From Verrucomicrobiota bacterium (GTDB lineage: Bacteria > Verrucomicrobiota > Verrucomicrobiia > Opitutales > Opitutaceae), in the NCBI GenBank assembly GCA_023416735.1, contig JAEZGX010000007.1, forward strand, positions 48,367-112,366: DNA of 64,000 nt, in the 5' to 3' direction. The notes under the pieces are model-generated. The model had not been told where the DNA came from, made no database searches, and saw only the letters and a list, made by a program, of their open reading frames with translations. The stretch's first letter is position 1. Every line of letters begins with the position of its first letter. Positions 7,870 to 17,775 of the stretch are shown here, piece after piece. Both the position numbers and the translations under genes were made by a program.

Positions 7870-9015
7870 GTGCGCGCGCTGCCTCCAAACTTCGCTCTTC
7901 GCCGCCGGGCCCGCGGGTCGGTCCTGGTGATCGTGCTGGTGACGATCTTGTTCGTTTCGACGGCGTTGATTCTTTTCGTGGAGCGGGCGGGTGACGATTT
8001 GATCATCGAGGCACGCGAAGCGACGGCGCGGCGGCTGCGCGTCGAGGCGTATTCGGCGCTCGATGTGACATTGGCGGTGTTGGAGGACTTTCGCGTCGCC
8101 AATGGCGGATTGCGCAGTCCGGCCGAAGGGTGGGGCGATCCGCTGGGATTTGCCGGCTGGGCGCCGACGAATGGCCGGGTCGCGGAGATTTCGTTCGAGG
8201 ATGAGAGCGGGAAAATTTCCCTGCCGCAGGCGGACGCGACGACGCTGATGAATTTGTTCGAAGCGTGGGAGCTCTCGCAGGCCGACGCGGAAAGATTGGT
8301 GGACGCGTTGATGGGGTGGATGAAGGCCGATCACGTGAACGCGACCGCGCTCACTCGCGATTACGAGAGAGGGCCTTTGCCGTATCGGCCGCCGCATCGT
8401 TCGTTGCGGAGCTATCAGGAGCTGGCGGCGATCGAGCATGCGCAAGAATTGTTTTACGACGACAACGGACGACCGAACGATTTGTGGAGGCGGTTCGTGG
8501 ACGCGACGTCGCTTTTCGATTTCAAGCAGACGAATGTGAATGGCGGTCGCGGGGACGTGCTTTCGGCGTTTGGCGTGGGCGATCCTTCGCAACAAAGACG
8601 AGTGGCGGACTATCTTCGCGGAACGGGAGATCGCGCGTATTCGGGTCCTGGTTACTTCGAAACCCCGGATCAGCTGGCGGCGCTGGTGGGAGCGGGTGCC
8701 TTGCCGGCGGGCGCGGGCACGGAGATCAGCGCGCTGCGGGTGAACGTGACGATTCGCGAGGGCCGGTCGGAGTTTCGCGTATCTGCCGTGATCGCGCCCG
8801 AAGGCGGGGCCAAGGCGGTGGAACCGTCGAAAAGTGCCGATCCGACGGAGGAACAGCCGGCGGAAACGGCGACGGATCGCGAAACGGGAACACGAGCGCA
8901 AGACACAGGATCTGCCTCGGCCGCTGGAAAAAAACTCCGTTATCCATTTACGCTCTTGGAAATCAGGGAGAATGCTGAGATTTCAGCTGTCCCTCCCGGA
9001 CCGACGAACGCATGA
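7870..9015 (+). CDS. gspK: Type II secretion minor pseudopilin GspK-like
   Basis: The 381-residue protein, starting at GTG 7870, has a basic N-terminus and hydrophobic helix RGSVLVIVLVTILFVSTALI with no Glu5, as is typical of GspK. A large helical insert with LSQADAERLVDALMGW and a helix-hairpin-helix-like YFETPDQLAALVGAG also fits GspK. The last ~80 residues are low-complexity and rich in Glu, Thr and Ala, with no obvious domain, which is longer than in classical GspK. The gene ends in an ATGA overlap with gspL. GspK caps the pseudopilus tip. Confidence 0.8.
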   Translation: MRALPPNFALRRRARGSVLVIVLVTILFVSTALILFVERAGDDLIIEAREATARRLRVEAYSALDVTLAVLEDFRVANGGLRSPAEGWGDPLGFAGWAPTNGRVAEISFEDESGKISLPQADATTLMNLFEAWELSQADAERLVDALMGWMKADHVNATALTRDYERGPLPYRPPHRSLRSYQELAAIEHAQELFYDDNGRPNDLWRRFVDATSLFDFKQTNVNGGRGDVLSAFGVGDPSQQRRVADYLRGTGDRAYSGPGYFETPDQLAALVGAGALPAGAGTEISALRVNVTIREGRSEFRVSAVIAPEGGAKAVEPSKSADPTEEQPAETATDRETGTRAQDTGSASAAGKKLRYPFTLLEIRENAEISAVPPGPTNA

Positions 9016-10151
9016 CCCTTCCGCTACTGAAGACGCTCAAGGCCGGCCCGCCACTGCCCCGCGTGGTGTTGTTGTCCGATGCTGTTTTTTTCACGCGCTC
9101 CATTGCGGTGGCGCCCGGGGCGACGGCGGCGATGGTGGCGGAACAGGTGGAGTTGGCGCTCGAAACGCTTTCGCCCTTTCCGCCGGCGCAGCTCTATCAC
9201 GGCTATTTCTGGCCGGAAGGTTCGGAGCGTGCGCTCGTGTTTGCGGCTTATCGGCGGCGGTTTACGACGGAGCAAACGACGGAATGGGACCAGGCTGAAC
9301 TCGTGCTGCCGACCTTTGCGGCTGTGCTTTCGGCGCCGGTGCAACCGCACACGACGGTCCTCTTGCCCTCGACGGAAGGATTGACGGCGTTGCATTGGGA
9401 CGGCGGCGCGGTGCCGGCGAAAGTCGAGTTTCGTCCGATTCCGGTTGAAGCGGGCGATGACGAGCGGCGACGGCTGCAAGCAGAGGTGCAGGCGGCGTTT
9501 CCGCGGAATCGCATCACGGTGCTCGATGGAACGCCGGAAGTGGAGGCGGACGGCGGGGATCGCGAGGTGGTGTTTCGTGCCGGCGCGATGGAGTCGCGGG
9601 TGGTGCTCGCGCACGCAGGCGCGATGGATGTGCGGGACAAGGAAGCTTTGACGGCGTTGCGGCGGGCGCGGACGCGGGATCTGGCGTTGTGGCGCACCTT
9701 TCTCGGCTTTGCGGTCTTGCTGATGTTGCTCGCGCTGGGCGAACTGGCGCTGGTGGGGGCACGTTTCTGGCAAACATCGCGCAAGGTGCAGGCCGACGCG
9801 CAACGGCCGGTGGTGCAAAAGATCGAAGCGGCGCAGAATCTGACCACGCGCATTCGTGAGTTGTCGACGAAGCGACTGCTGCCTTTTGAGATGCTCGACG
9901 TGGTGGGGCCGTTGGCCCGGCCGAACTCGGTGCAGTTCCTGCGCGCCTCCACGGGGGGGCTGAACTCCCTGACCATCGAAGCGCGGACGACGCAGCCGGC
10001 GGCGGTGGCGACGTATCGCGCGGCGTTGAGTGCTCTGCCGGAAGTCGAGCGCGTGGACGTGCCCGACCAGCGAGCGCGAGACAACACGATCAATTTCACC
10101 GTCGTGGTGACGTTCAAACCCGAGATGTTGAGATCCGCATCAAACCCATGA
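9012..10151 (+). CDS. gspL: Type II secretion GspL-like assembly protein
   Basis: The 379-residue product has a cytoplasmic N-terminal region of about 220 residues, one transmembrane segment near residue 230-250 (FLGFAVLLMLLALGELALV), then a periplasmic coiled region and a ferredoxin-like domain (SLTIEARTTQPAAVATYRAA). This single-pass layout is that of GspL or fused PilM/PilN-type proteins that link the GspE ATPase to the inner-membrane platform. Sequence identity to classical GspL is not evident by eye, so the call rests on topology and position between gspK and gspM. Both ends overlap neighbours by ATGA. Confidence 0.68.
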   Translation: MTLPLLKTLKAGPPLPRVVLLSDAVFFTRSIAVAPGATAAMVAEQVELALETLSPFPPAQLYHGYFWPEGSERALVFAAYRRRFTTEQTTEWDQAELVLPTFAAVLSAPVQPHTTVLLPSTEGLTALHWDGGAVPAKVEFRPIPVEAGDDERRRLQAEVQAAFPRNRITVLDGTPEVEADGGDREVVFRAGAMESRVVLAHAGAMDVRDKEALTALRRARTRDLALWRTFLGFAVLLMLLALGELALVGARFWQTSRKVQADAQRPVVQKIEAAQNLTTRIRELSTKRLLPFEMLDVVGPLARPNSVQFLRASTGGLNSLTIEARTTQPAAVATYRAALSALPEVERVDVPDQRARDNTINFTVVVTFKPEMLRSASNP

Positions 10152-10678
10152 GATCGCTGCGTGCATTTTTTCTGGGACGATTGCTGCGCGAGAAAGTGCT
10201 GCTGGTGCTGTTCATTGCGCTGGGCGCATTGATGTGGGCGTCGAACTACGGCAAACGCGCAACGCGTGACTGGCGCGCGGTGCGTGCGGTGACGGCGGAG
10301 TTGGCGGAGCAACGCGAGTGGCTGCGCAATCGCGTGGAAATCGAAGAAGCATCGGTGCGAGCGGTGCAGGATCTCGATCCCTCGCGCACGCTCGACGACA
10401 CGCGATTGGTCGGCGAACTCAATGCGCTCGCGCGCGAGCATAATCTGAATTTCACGAATGATACGCCGCACACGGAGCGCAGCGGTCAGTTTGCGGTGCA
10501 CACGGTGCAAATTACGCTGGCGCGAGCCGACTGGAATGCGTTGAGGCGCTTTTACGAGGCGATCGCGCGCCGTTCGCCTTACATCGGGATCGAGCAATTC
10601 GCTTTGCGGGCGGAGCCGAGCAATCCGGCGAATTTGACGGCGGCGCTGCGCGTGTCGTCCGTCGAGATCGTGCGGTGA
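10148..10678 (+). CDS. gspM: Type II secretion GspM-like protein
   Basis: This 176-residue protein has a single N-terminal transmembrane segment (EKVLLVLFIALGALMWAS), a coiled stretch (VTAELAEQREWLRNRVEIEE) and a C-terminal ferredoxin-like fold (VHTVQITLARADWNALRRFY). Topology and size match GspM/PilO-type partners of GspL. It is the last gene of the plus-strand secretion run, starts inside the gspL stop (ATGA), and faces gspF across a 73-bp convergent gap that holds a strong hairpin. Confidence 0.68.
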   Translation: MRSLRAFFLGRLLREKVLLVLFIALGALMWASNYGKRATRDWRAVRAVTAELAEQREWLRNRVEIEEASVRAVQDLDPSRTLDDTRLVGELNALAREHNLNFTNDTPHTERSGQFAVHTVQITLARADWNALRRFYEAIARRSPYIGIEQFALRAEPSNPANLTAALRVSSVEIVR

Positions 10679-10679
10679 G

Positions 10680-10709
10680 AGCGATCACCGGTTAAGCCGG
10701 CGGATCGCT
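10680..10709. terminator. Bidirectional terminator-like hairpin between gspM and gspF
   Basis: AGCGATC (10680-10686) pairs with GATCGCT (10703-10709), and inside it CCGG (10688-10691) pairs with CCGG (10697-10700) around a short TTAAG loop. It lies 2 bp after the gspM stop in the convergent gap to gspF. No T-run is present, so factor-independent termination is uncertain. Confidence 0.5.
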
Positions 10710-10751
10710 GAGCAGCATAGCTGGGCCGACGAGGCACCGCGCCTATCGGGC

Positions 10752-12014
10752 CTATCCCGCCATGTTGAAACTCGTGCTGACGGAGAAGACGGCGCTGACG
10801 ATCGCTACGGCGATAAAACAGACGAGGACGAAGACCAGCAGAAGGACGCCGCTCGCGATGACTTTGGTGAAGACATTGAGCTTGTTGGTGACGATCTTCT
10901 GATAGCTGCGCGCGATGTCCTGGAGGCTCGGGACGACGTTGCCGGTGTTTTCGCCGACGGAGAGTCGATCGAGGACGAGGTCGGGGAAGCAGTTGGTGCG
11001 CGTGAGGGCGAGCGAGAGCGATTCGCCTTCGAGCACGCGATCGGTGGCTTCGTCGAAGGCGCGGCGGTGGACGCGATTGGAAATCTGGCGTTCGGTCATG
11101 CGCAGTGCGTCGGCGGCAGTGATGCCGTTGGCGAGGAGGACGGAAAGCGTCTGGCTAAAAGAGAGGACGGACTGTGCGACGAGGAACGGGCCGACGAGTG
11201 GAAGGCGAAGAAGCCACGCGTCGCTGGCAGCGCGGCCGGTTTCGGTCTGGCGCCAACGCCAGAATGCGACGGCGCCGAGCACGAGACCGATCGCGATGAA
11301 AGGTCCGTAGTGCAGGGCGAAGTGCGAGATGCCGACGAGCAGGCGAGTGGAAAGAGGGAGCTCGCTGCCGAGCGACGCGAGGAGCGTTTGGAGACGCGGC
11401 AGAAGGAAGAAGAGGAAGAACAGACTTACGCCGATCGCGACAAAGACCATGAACACCGGATATGCCAGGGCGGCGACGAGCTGGCGGCGGATCTCGCGCT
11501 GTTCGTTCAGGTGGGCGATCAGGCGCGTGAGGGTGTCGTTGAGCGAGCCGGTGGCTTCGCCGGCTTGGATGAGATTGATGGTCGCGGGATCGAAGACGGC
11601 GGGGAAATCGGACATCGCGCGCGAGAGCGGTGCGCCTTCGCTGAGGCGTTCCCAGAGGGCGGTGCAGAGTGTGCGCAGAGCGGGTTCCTTGATGCGCGTA
11701 GAGAGCAGCCGGACGGCTTCGCCGGCGGACATGCCGCTGGTGATGAGATCGTGAAGCGCTTCGAGGAAGGGAAGGCGCTGGTTGCGGTTGAGCGTGCTGG
11801 CGCGGCTGGAGGGTTTGGCGAGGACAGCGGCGGGCGCGGAGGCCGGGGATTTCGCGGATTTGGCTGATTTACCGGCGGCGACTTCGGTCGTAGAAACCAC
11901 TTGGAGGCCGCGGGCCGCGAGAAGGCGCAGAGCGTCGCGACGGCTCGGGGCTTCGAGCGTGTCGGAGACGTTTTGGCCGGCGCGATTGCGGGCGGTGTAG
12001 GTGAATCGGGGCAT
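10752..12014 (-). CDS. gspF: Type II secretion inner-membrane platform protein GspF
   Basis: The 420-residue protein starts MPRFTYTARNRAGQNVSDTLEA, the usual GspF/PilC opening. It has two repeated cytoplasmic GspF domains (FLEALHDLITSGMSAGEAVRLL and LSFSQTLSVLLANGI) and three membrane segments, including VFMVFVAIGVSLFFLFFLLP and a C-terminal VLLLVFVLVCFIAVAIVSAV. It acts as the polytopic platform that couples the GspE ATPase to pseudopilus growth. It is the last gene of the minus-strand run gspD-gspE-antitoxin-toxin-gspF. Its ATG (12014) lies one base after the toxin stop codon. Confidence 0.93.
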   Translation of the reverse strand: MPRFTYTARNRAGQNVSDTLEAPSRRDALRLLAARGLQVVSTTEVAAGKSAKSAKSPASAPAAVLAKPSSRASTLNRNQRLPFLEALHDLITSGMSAGEAVRLLSTRIKEPALRTLCTALWERLSEGAPLSRAMSDFPAVFDPATINLIQAGEATGSLNDTLTRLIAHLNEQREIRRQLVAALAYPVFMVFVAIGVSLFFLFFLLPRLQTLLASLGSELPLSTRLLVGISHFALHYGPFIAIGLVLGAVAFWRWRQTETGRAASDAWLLRLPLVGPFLVAQSVLSFSQTLSVLLANGITAADALRMTERQISNRVHRRAFDEATDRVLEGESLSLALTRTNCFPDLVLDRLSVGENTGNVVPSLQDIARSYQKIVTNKLNVFTKVIASGVLLLVFVLVCFIAVAIVSAVFSVSTSFNMAG

Positions 12015-12015
12015 G

Positions 12016-12312
12016 TCAGAAACGCGGTTGTTCGCGCGCGGTGTGGCGGACTGCCACCACTTCGATGATGTCGCGCCCGCTGATCAACCGGTAGTAGAGT
12101 CGGTAGTTTCCGTGCGTCAGGCAGCGGTATTCCACATCGGCGGATCGGGAAAACAAAGGACCAATTTGCGGAAAATGTGCGGCAGGCTCGACTCGGTTAA
12201 CCAAGGACCGGCCAAGTTCGAGTGCCGCGACCGGATTATCGCGTGCGACGTGGCGCACGATTTCGCCGAGGCTTTCGATCGCCGGGTCGGACCAGATTAT
12301 TTTGAAGTCCAT
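12016..12312 (-). CDS. ParE/RelE-family toxin of a type II toxin-antitoxin pair
   Basis: The 98-residue protein has the RelE/ParE fold signature: an N-terminal strand and helix (FKIIWSDPAIESLGEIVRHV), a middle helix, then the strands YRCLTHGNYRLYYRLISGRD and IIEVVAVRHT. Tyr-Arg-Leu-Tyr-Tyr and the terminal Arg-His are usual in this family. Members act as gyrase poisons (ParE) or ribosome-dependent mRNA nucleases (RelE); which applies here cannot be told. It overlaps the upstream antitoxin gene by 16 bp. Its TGA is followed after one base by the gspF ATG, so the pair is co-transcribed with secretion genes. Confidence 0.85.
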   Translation of the reverse strand: MDFKIIWSDPAIESLGEIVRHVARDNPVAALELGRSLVNRVEPAAHFPQIGPLFSRSADVEYRCLTHGNYRLYYRLISGRDIIEVVAVRHTAREQPRF

Positions 12313-12482
12313 TCCACGAGCAGGCGTTTCACCTCTTCGTGCGACTTCACGCGACCTTCATCGGCTGCCTCGGCGCCGCGCTTGATCGCGGCGAGCGTCG
12401 CCAGTTCTTCTTCGATTTCCGCGAGCGTGGCGGTTTCGGGGAGACGACTGACGGCGTCGAGAACGGCTTGTTTGTCGCTCAT
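12297..12482 (-). CDS. Small antitoxin-like protein partnered with the ParE/RelE toxin
   Basis: The 61-residue protein precedes and overlaps the toxin gene, the usual antitoxin-first order. It is mostly helical, with TATLAEIEEELATLAAIKRG and then AADEGRVKSHEEVKRLLVEW. That ending matches the small addiction-module components paired with ParE-type toxins. No separate DNA-binding domain is evident, so autoregulation may be weak or left to the host operon. The start ATG at 12482 lies 36 bp after the gspE stop. Confidence 0.75.
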   Translation of the reverse strand: MSDKQAVLDAVSRLPETATLAEIEEELATLAAIKRGAEAADEGRVKSHEEVKRLLVEWTSK

Positions 12483-12518
12483 GCGCTTAAGGTGTTCGGA
12501 CCAGATTCGAGCCGCAAA

Positions 12519-14273
<1,755 letters not shown>

Positions 14274-14306
14274 GTCGTGAAGGCGCGCGAAGAAGGGGCG
14301 CGGTTA

Positions 14307-16292
14307 CTACTTAAGCTTTTCGATCAGCGGTTCCTTGGCGGGTTTGGACGGATCGCTGAGGAATTGGTTGATCTGATCGCGATTGGACTGGCTATTGATT
14401 TGGCTCGTAGCATCTGCGGTCGCGTCATCGAGCCGAATCACTTTCGGTCGAATGAAGAGGAGCAGCTCGGTGCGTTCGACGCTGTTTTCGCGACCGCCGA
14501 GCAGATGGCTGATGATCGGGATTTCGGCGAGGAAGCCGATGCGGTTGCGGTTGCGGCTGTTCTTAGAGCGCTGCAGGCCGCCGAGGACGATGAGCTCGCC
14601 GTCGCGGACATTGATGAAGGACGTCGCTTCGCGGCGGCCGATGATGGGCTGGGTGTTCTGATCGATGGTCACTTGGCCGACCACGTCGTCCACCTTTTGG
14701 GTGATCTTCAGCTGCACCGTGCCGTCGTCACCGATGAGCGGGGTGACCTTCAGATCGATGGCGATGTCCTTGTAGGTGACTTGGGACGTGGTGGCGTAGG
14801 GGAGCGTGGTGCCGGTGGAAACTGGTGTCGACGTGCTGCCGGTGATGATCGGTCGCTGTTCGCCGACGACGATCTGGGCTTCTTTGTTGTGCACGGTCAC
14901 GATGTTCGGCGTGGAGAGGACCTTTACATTGTTGCGCATGCCCATATCCGACATTTTCGCGACGAAGGCGAGGGGGTCTGTCTTGCCGGCACTGATTTCC
15001 CAACCAGCAATAGCCCCGCCAAAATCGGTGACCTTAGTGACGCCGCTCGCGGTCGTGCCTACGGTGAGATTCACGGCGCTCAAGCCGGTCTTGACCGAGT
15101 CGGTGAGAGTGACCTCCGCGATGACGACCTCGATTCGCACTTGGGCGAGGATAATGTCGATCTTGTCGACGAGGTCGCGGATAAGGCGGATGTCGTCGAG
15201 GGTGCCGGAGACGACGACGGCGTTGCTGCGGTCGTCGGCGAGGATGGTGACGAGACTGCTGAATTCGTTGGTATTTTCGGTCAGGACGGCTTCGACGGCA
15301 GGGGCGTCGGGAGTGGCAGGCTGGCCTGGGACGATCGGGCGGGCGCCGCCGCCGGCTTTTTGTGCGGCACTGGTCTGGCCGGAGACGAGCTGGCTGAGGA
15401 GTGGGGCGACTTCTTTGGCGGAGGCGTGCTTGAGGTAGATGACCTCGTTGCGCGTGTTGGGGTCGGAGCGGGTGTCGAGCTTGGCAATGAGTTCGTCGAA
15501 GAGCGGAATCTGACGTTCGTCGGCGAGGAGGATGACCTGGTTCGTGCGGTCGTCGGCGCTGTAGGAGAGCGACGTGCCGAGCTGATTTTGGAGGGGGCCG
15601 ACGAACATCGCGCGGATCTTGTTTACGACATCGCTGGCTTTGGCGCCGTTGCGCAGCGTGTAGAACTTCGGCGTGAGGCCGGTCATCACGGGCTTGTCGA
15701 GTTCGTTGATGAGGAGCTCGACGCGCTGGAGGTTGGAGATCGAGTCGGTGATGAGGGCGGCGTTGGCTTTGTCGAGGGGCACGACGCCGTTGGCGACGCC
15801 GGGGGAGAGCAGGGGCGTCATCTGCGGGATGAATTCGTTGACGCGCAGAAATTGGAGTTGGAAGAGCTTGGTGGCGATGCGACCGCTTGGGGGAAATTCG
15901 AAGGTGGAGCCCATGAGCATTTCGGGCGCTTCGGTTTTGACCTGGGAGAGGGCGACGACTTTCAGGAATTTATCGCCGAGGGGAGCGACGCCGACTTGGT
16001 TGAGGGCGAGGACGGTTTCGAGGGCAAGGACGGCTTCGGACTTCGGGATTTGTTTATCGATGACGAGCCGGTAGGTGGCGGTCGGCAACTGTTGCGGGCG
16101 GAGAATGCTGCGGCCGGTGTAGATCTCGAGCAGGCCGAGGACCGTATCGATGTCGGCGTCGGGGAGCTTGATGGGGCCGACGAGTTCGTCGGCGGGGGAG
16201 GCGGCGGTGGTGGCCTCGACGGTCGGCGTTTGGGCGCGGAGCGTGGCGGTCAGTAGGATGACGGAGGCGAGGCAGAGAAAACGCAGGCTCAT
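14307..16292 (-). CDS. gspD: Type II secretion secretin GspD
   Basis: The 661-residue outer-membrane secretin has a signal peptide (FLCLASVILLTATLRAQT). Several N-type periplasmic domains follow, e.g. VVPLDKANAALITDSISNLQ and NQVILLADERQIPLFDELI. The C-terminal secretin beta-domain contains VLSTPNIVTVHNKEAQIVVG, then VTYKDIAIDLKVTPLI and GELIVLGGLQRSKNSRNRNR, and ends LLLFIRPKVIR with a short tail. It forms the gated export channel. It is the first gene of the minus-strand run, divergent from aroC. No pilotin or GspC gene is nearby. Confidence 0.94.
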   Translation of the reverse strand: MSLRFLCLASVILLTATLRAQTPTVEATTAASPADELVGPIKLPDADIDTVLGLLEIYTGRSILRPQQLPTATYRLVIDKQIPKSEAVLALETVLALNQVGVAPLGDKFLKVVALSQVKTEAPEMLMGSTFEFPPSGRIATKLFQLQFLRVNEFIPQMTPLLSPGVANGVVPLDKANAALITDSISNLQRVELLINELDKPVMTGLTPKFYTLRNGAKASDVVNKIRAMFVGPLQNQLGTSLSYSADDRTNQVILLADERQIPLFDELIAKLDTRSDPNTRNEVIYLKHASAKEVAPLLSQLVSGQTSAAQKAGGGARPIVPGQPATPDAPAVEAVLTENTNEFSSLVTILADDRSNAVVVSGTLDDIRLIRDLVDKIDIILAQVRIEVVIAEVTLTDSVKTGLSAVNLTVGTTASGVTKVTDFGGAIAGWEISAGKTDPLAFVAKMSDMGMRNNVKVLSTPNIVTVHNKEAQIVVGEQRPIITGSTSTPVSTGTTLPYATTSQVTYKDIAIDLKVTPLIGDDGTVQLKITQKVDDVVGQVTIDQNTQPIIGRREATSFINVRDGELIVLGGLQRSKNSRNRNRIGFLAEIPIISHLLGGRENSVERTELLLFIRPKVIRLDDATADATSQINSQSNRDQINQFLSDPSKPAKEPLIEKLK

Positions 16293-16501
16293 GCGAGGAG
16301 AACGGAAGGGATGCCGTGGCGGAAAGGAGCAAATGAGATGAGGAAAGCGGAGGTATTGTAAACCGCGATGTGCTGTGACGGCAAAGAGGGGGGATTGTTG
16401 CCGGAAGTTTGGGGGCGGTTCCCAGTGGGAGGATGAGGCAGGAGAGGATGGGATTTGCCGCTTGCGGGAGAAAGAGGTGCCGCCAACGCTGCGCGGCTGC
16501 G

Positions 16502-17602
16502 ATGCCGAACAGCTTCGGAAAACTTTTCACGATTACAACTTGGGGCGAGAGCCATGGCGCGGCGGTGGGAGTGACGATCGATGGATGCCCGCCGAATTTG
16601 CCGATTTCCGTGGAGGAGATTCAGGCGGAGTTGGATCGGCGGCGGCCGGGGCAGAGCGATATCGTGACGCCGCGGAAGGAAGAGGATCGCGTGGAGATTT
16701 TGTCGGGGGTGTTCGAAGGGAAGACGACGGGCACGCCGATTTCAATGTTGGTAAGAAACGCGGATCAGCGACCGGGAGCGTATGACGAGATGCGGGAGAA
16801 GTTTCGGCCGTCGCACGCGGATTACACCTACACGGCGAAATTTGGAATCAGGGATCATCGCGGTGGCGGGCGGAGTTCGGCGCGCGAGACGATCGGGCGG
16901 GTGGCGGCGGGGGCGGTGGCGAAAAGGATTTTGGCGCGCGCGAATGGTGGCGTGGAGGTGCGGGCGTTTGTGACGCAGATTCACGACATCGTGGTGCCGG
17001 CGGAAGCGCTGGGGGATTTTCCCAGCTTGGCGGAGGTGGAGGCCAATGCGGTGCGGTGTCCGCACGCGGAAACTGCGGCGAAGATGATCGAGCGGATCAA
17101 GGAAGTGCGCAGCGTGGGCGATTCGGTCGGCGGGGTGATCGAGTGTCGCGTGCGTGGCGTGCCGGTGGGCTTGGGCGAGCCGGTGTTTGATCGCCTGGAG
17201 GCGGATTTGGGGAAGGCGATGTTGTCGCTGCCGGCGACGAAGGGATTCGAGATTGGTAGTGGTTTTTCTGGGACGCGGTTGAAAGGGTCGGAGCACAATG
17301 ATGCGTTTGTGTCGCGTGAAGGCGCGGTGCGGACGGCGACGAATCGTTCGGGCGGCGTGCAGGGCGGGATCAGTAATGGCGAAGAGATTGTGTTTCGCGT
17401 GGCGTTTAAGCCGACGGCGACGATTTTGCAGCGGCAGCAGACGGTGGACGTGCGCGGCGAGGAGACGGAATTGGCGGCGCGCGGGCGGCATGACCCGTGC
17501 GTGTTGCCGCGGGCGGTGCCGATTGTGGAAGCAATGGCGGCGCTGGTGATCGTGGATCACTGGATGCGGCATGCGGCGCAGAATCGGGTGTTTGAGTTTT
17601 GA
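16502..17602 (+). CDS. aroC: Chorismate synthase
   Basis: The 366-residue enzyme converts 5-enolpyruvylshikimate-3-phosphate to chorismate with reduced FMN, the last common step to aromatic amino acids. The three family signatures are present: GESHGAAVGVTIDGCP near the N-terminus, FRPSHADYTYTAKFG with GGGRSSARETIGRVAAGA, and the late RHDPCVLPRAVPIVEAMAALV. I chose ATG 16502 because MPNSFGKLFTITTWGESHG is the standard start; the frame extends further upstream without similarity. The length is normal. The gene is divergent from gspD and stands alone. Confidence 0.95.
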   Translation: MPNSFGKLFTITTWGESHGAAVGVTIDGCPPNLPISVEEIQAELDRRRPGQSDIVTPRKEEDRVEILSGVFEGKTTGTPISMLVRNADQRPGAYDEMREKFRPSHADYTYTAKFGIRDHRGGGRSSARETIGRVAAGAVAKRILARANGGVEVRAFVTQIHDIVVPAEALGDFPSLAEVEANAVRCPHAETAAKMIERIKEVRSVGDSVGGVIECRVRGVPVGLGEPVFDRLEADLGKAMLSLPATKGFEIGSGFSGTRLKGSEHNDAFVSREGAVRTATNRSGGVQGGISNGEEIVFRVAFKPTATILQRQQTVDVRGEETELAARGRHDPCVLPRAVPIVEAMAALVIVDHWMRHAAQNRVFEF

Positions 17603-17611
17603 GAGAGGATA

Positions 17612-17640
17612 GCCGCAGAGAGGCGCCGGAGGCGCAGGGG
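17612..17640. repeat. GC-rich monotonous repeat between aroC and the CobW-like gene
   Basis: The bases GATAGCCGCAGAGAGGCGCC and then GGAGGCGCAGGGG form a short run of CGCAGAG/GGCGC units of the kind scattered in this window. No coding potential. It precedes the stronger inverted repeat at 17704-17771. Confidence 0.45.
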
Positions 17641-17703
17641 AAGAGATCTCCCGCTAAAAACGCGGAAGGGCGCGAAAGCGGTCGAGAGGGGCTGAAGGGA
17701 TTG

Positions 17704-17771
17704 CCGCAAGAAGGCGCAAAAGGCGCAAAGAAACAGATTGGTCTTTTTGCGGCTTCTGCGCCTTTTTGCGG
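17704..17771. repeat. Long imperfect inverted repeat directly before a start codon
   Basis: The left arm begins CCGCAAGAAGGCGCAAAAGG (17704 onward) and the right arm (17743-17771) is its near-perfect inverse, with about 24 of 28 positions pairing. The right arm ends 4 bp before the ATG at 17776, so the transcript would carry a stable hairpin over its ribosome-binding region. The unit GGCGCAAAAGGCGCAAAG is monotonous and looks like an interspersed repeat family. Confidence 0.7.
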
Positions 17772-17775
17772 TTAA

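Noticed and set aside
8937..8969. FTLLEI-like prepilin motif in the GspK C-terminal tail
   Set aside because: The six-residue match is in frame but is not followed by a hydrophobic helix or preceded by a leader, so it is most likely chance.
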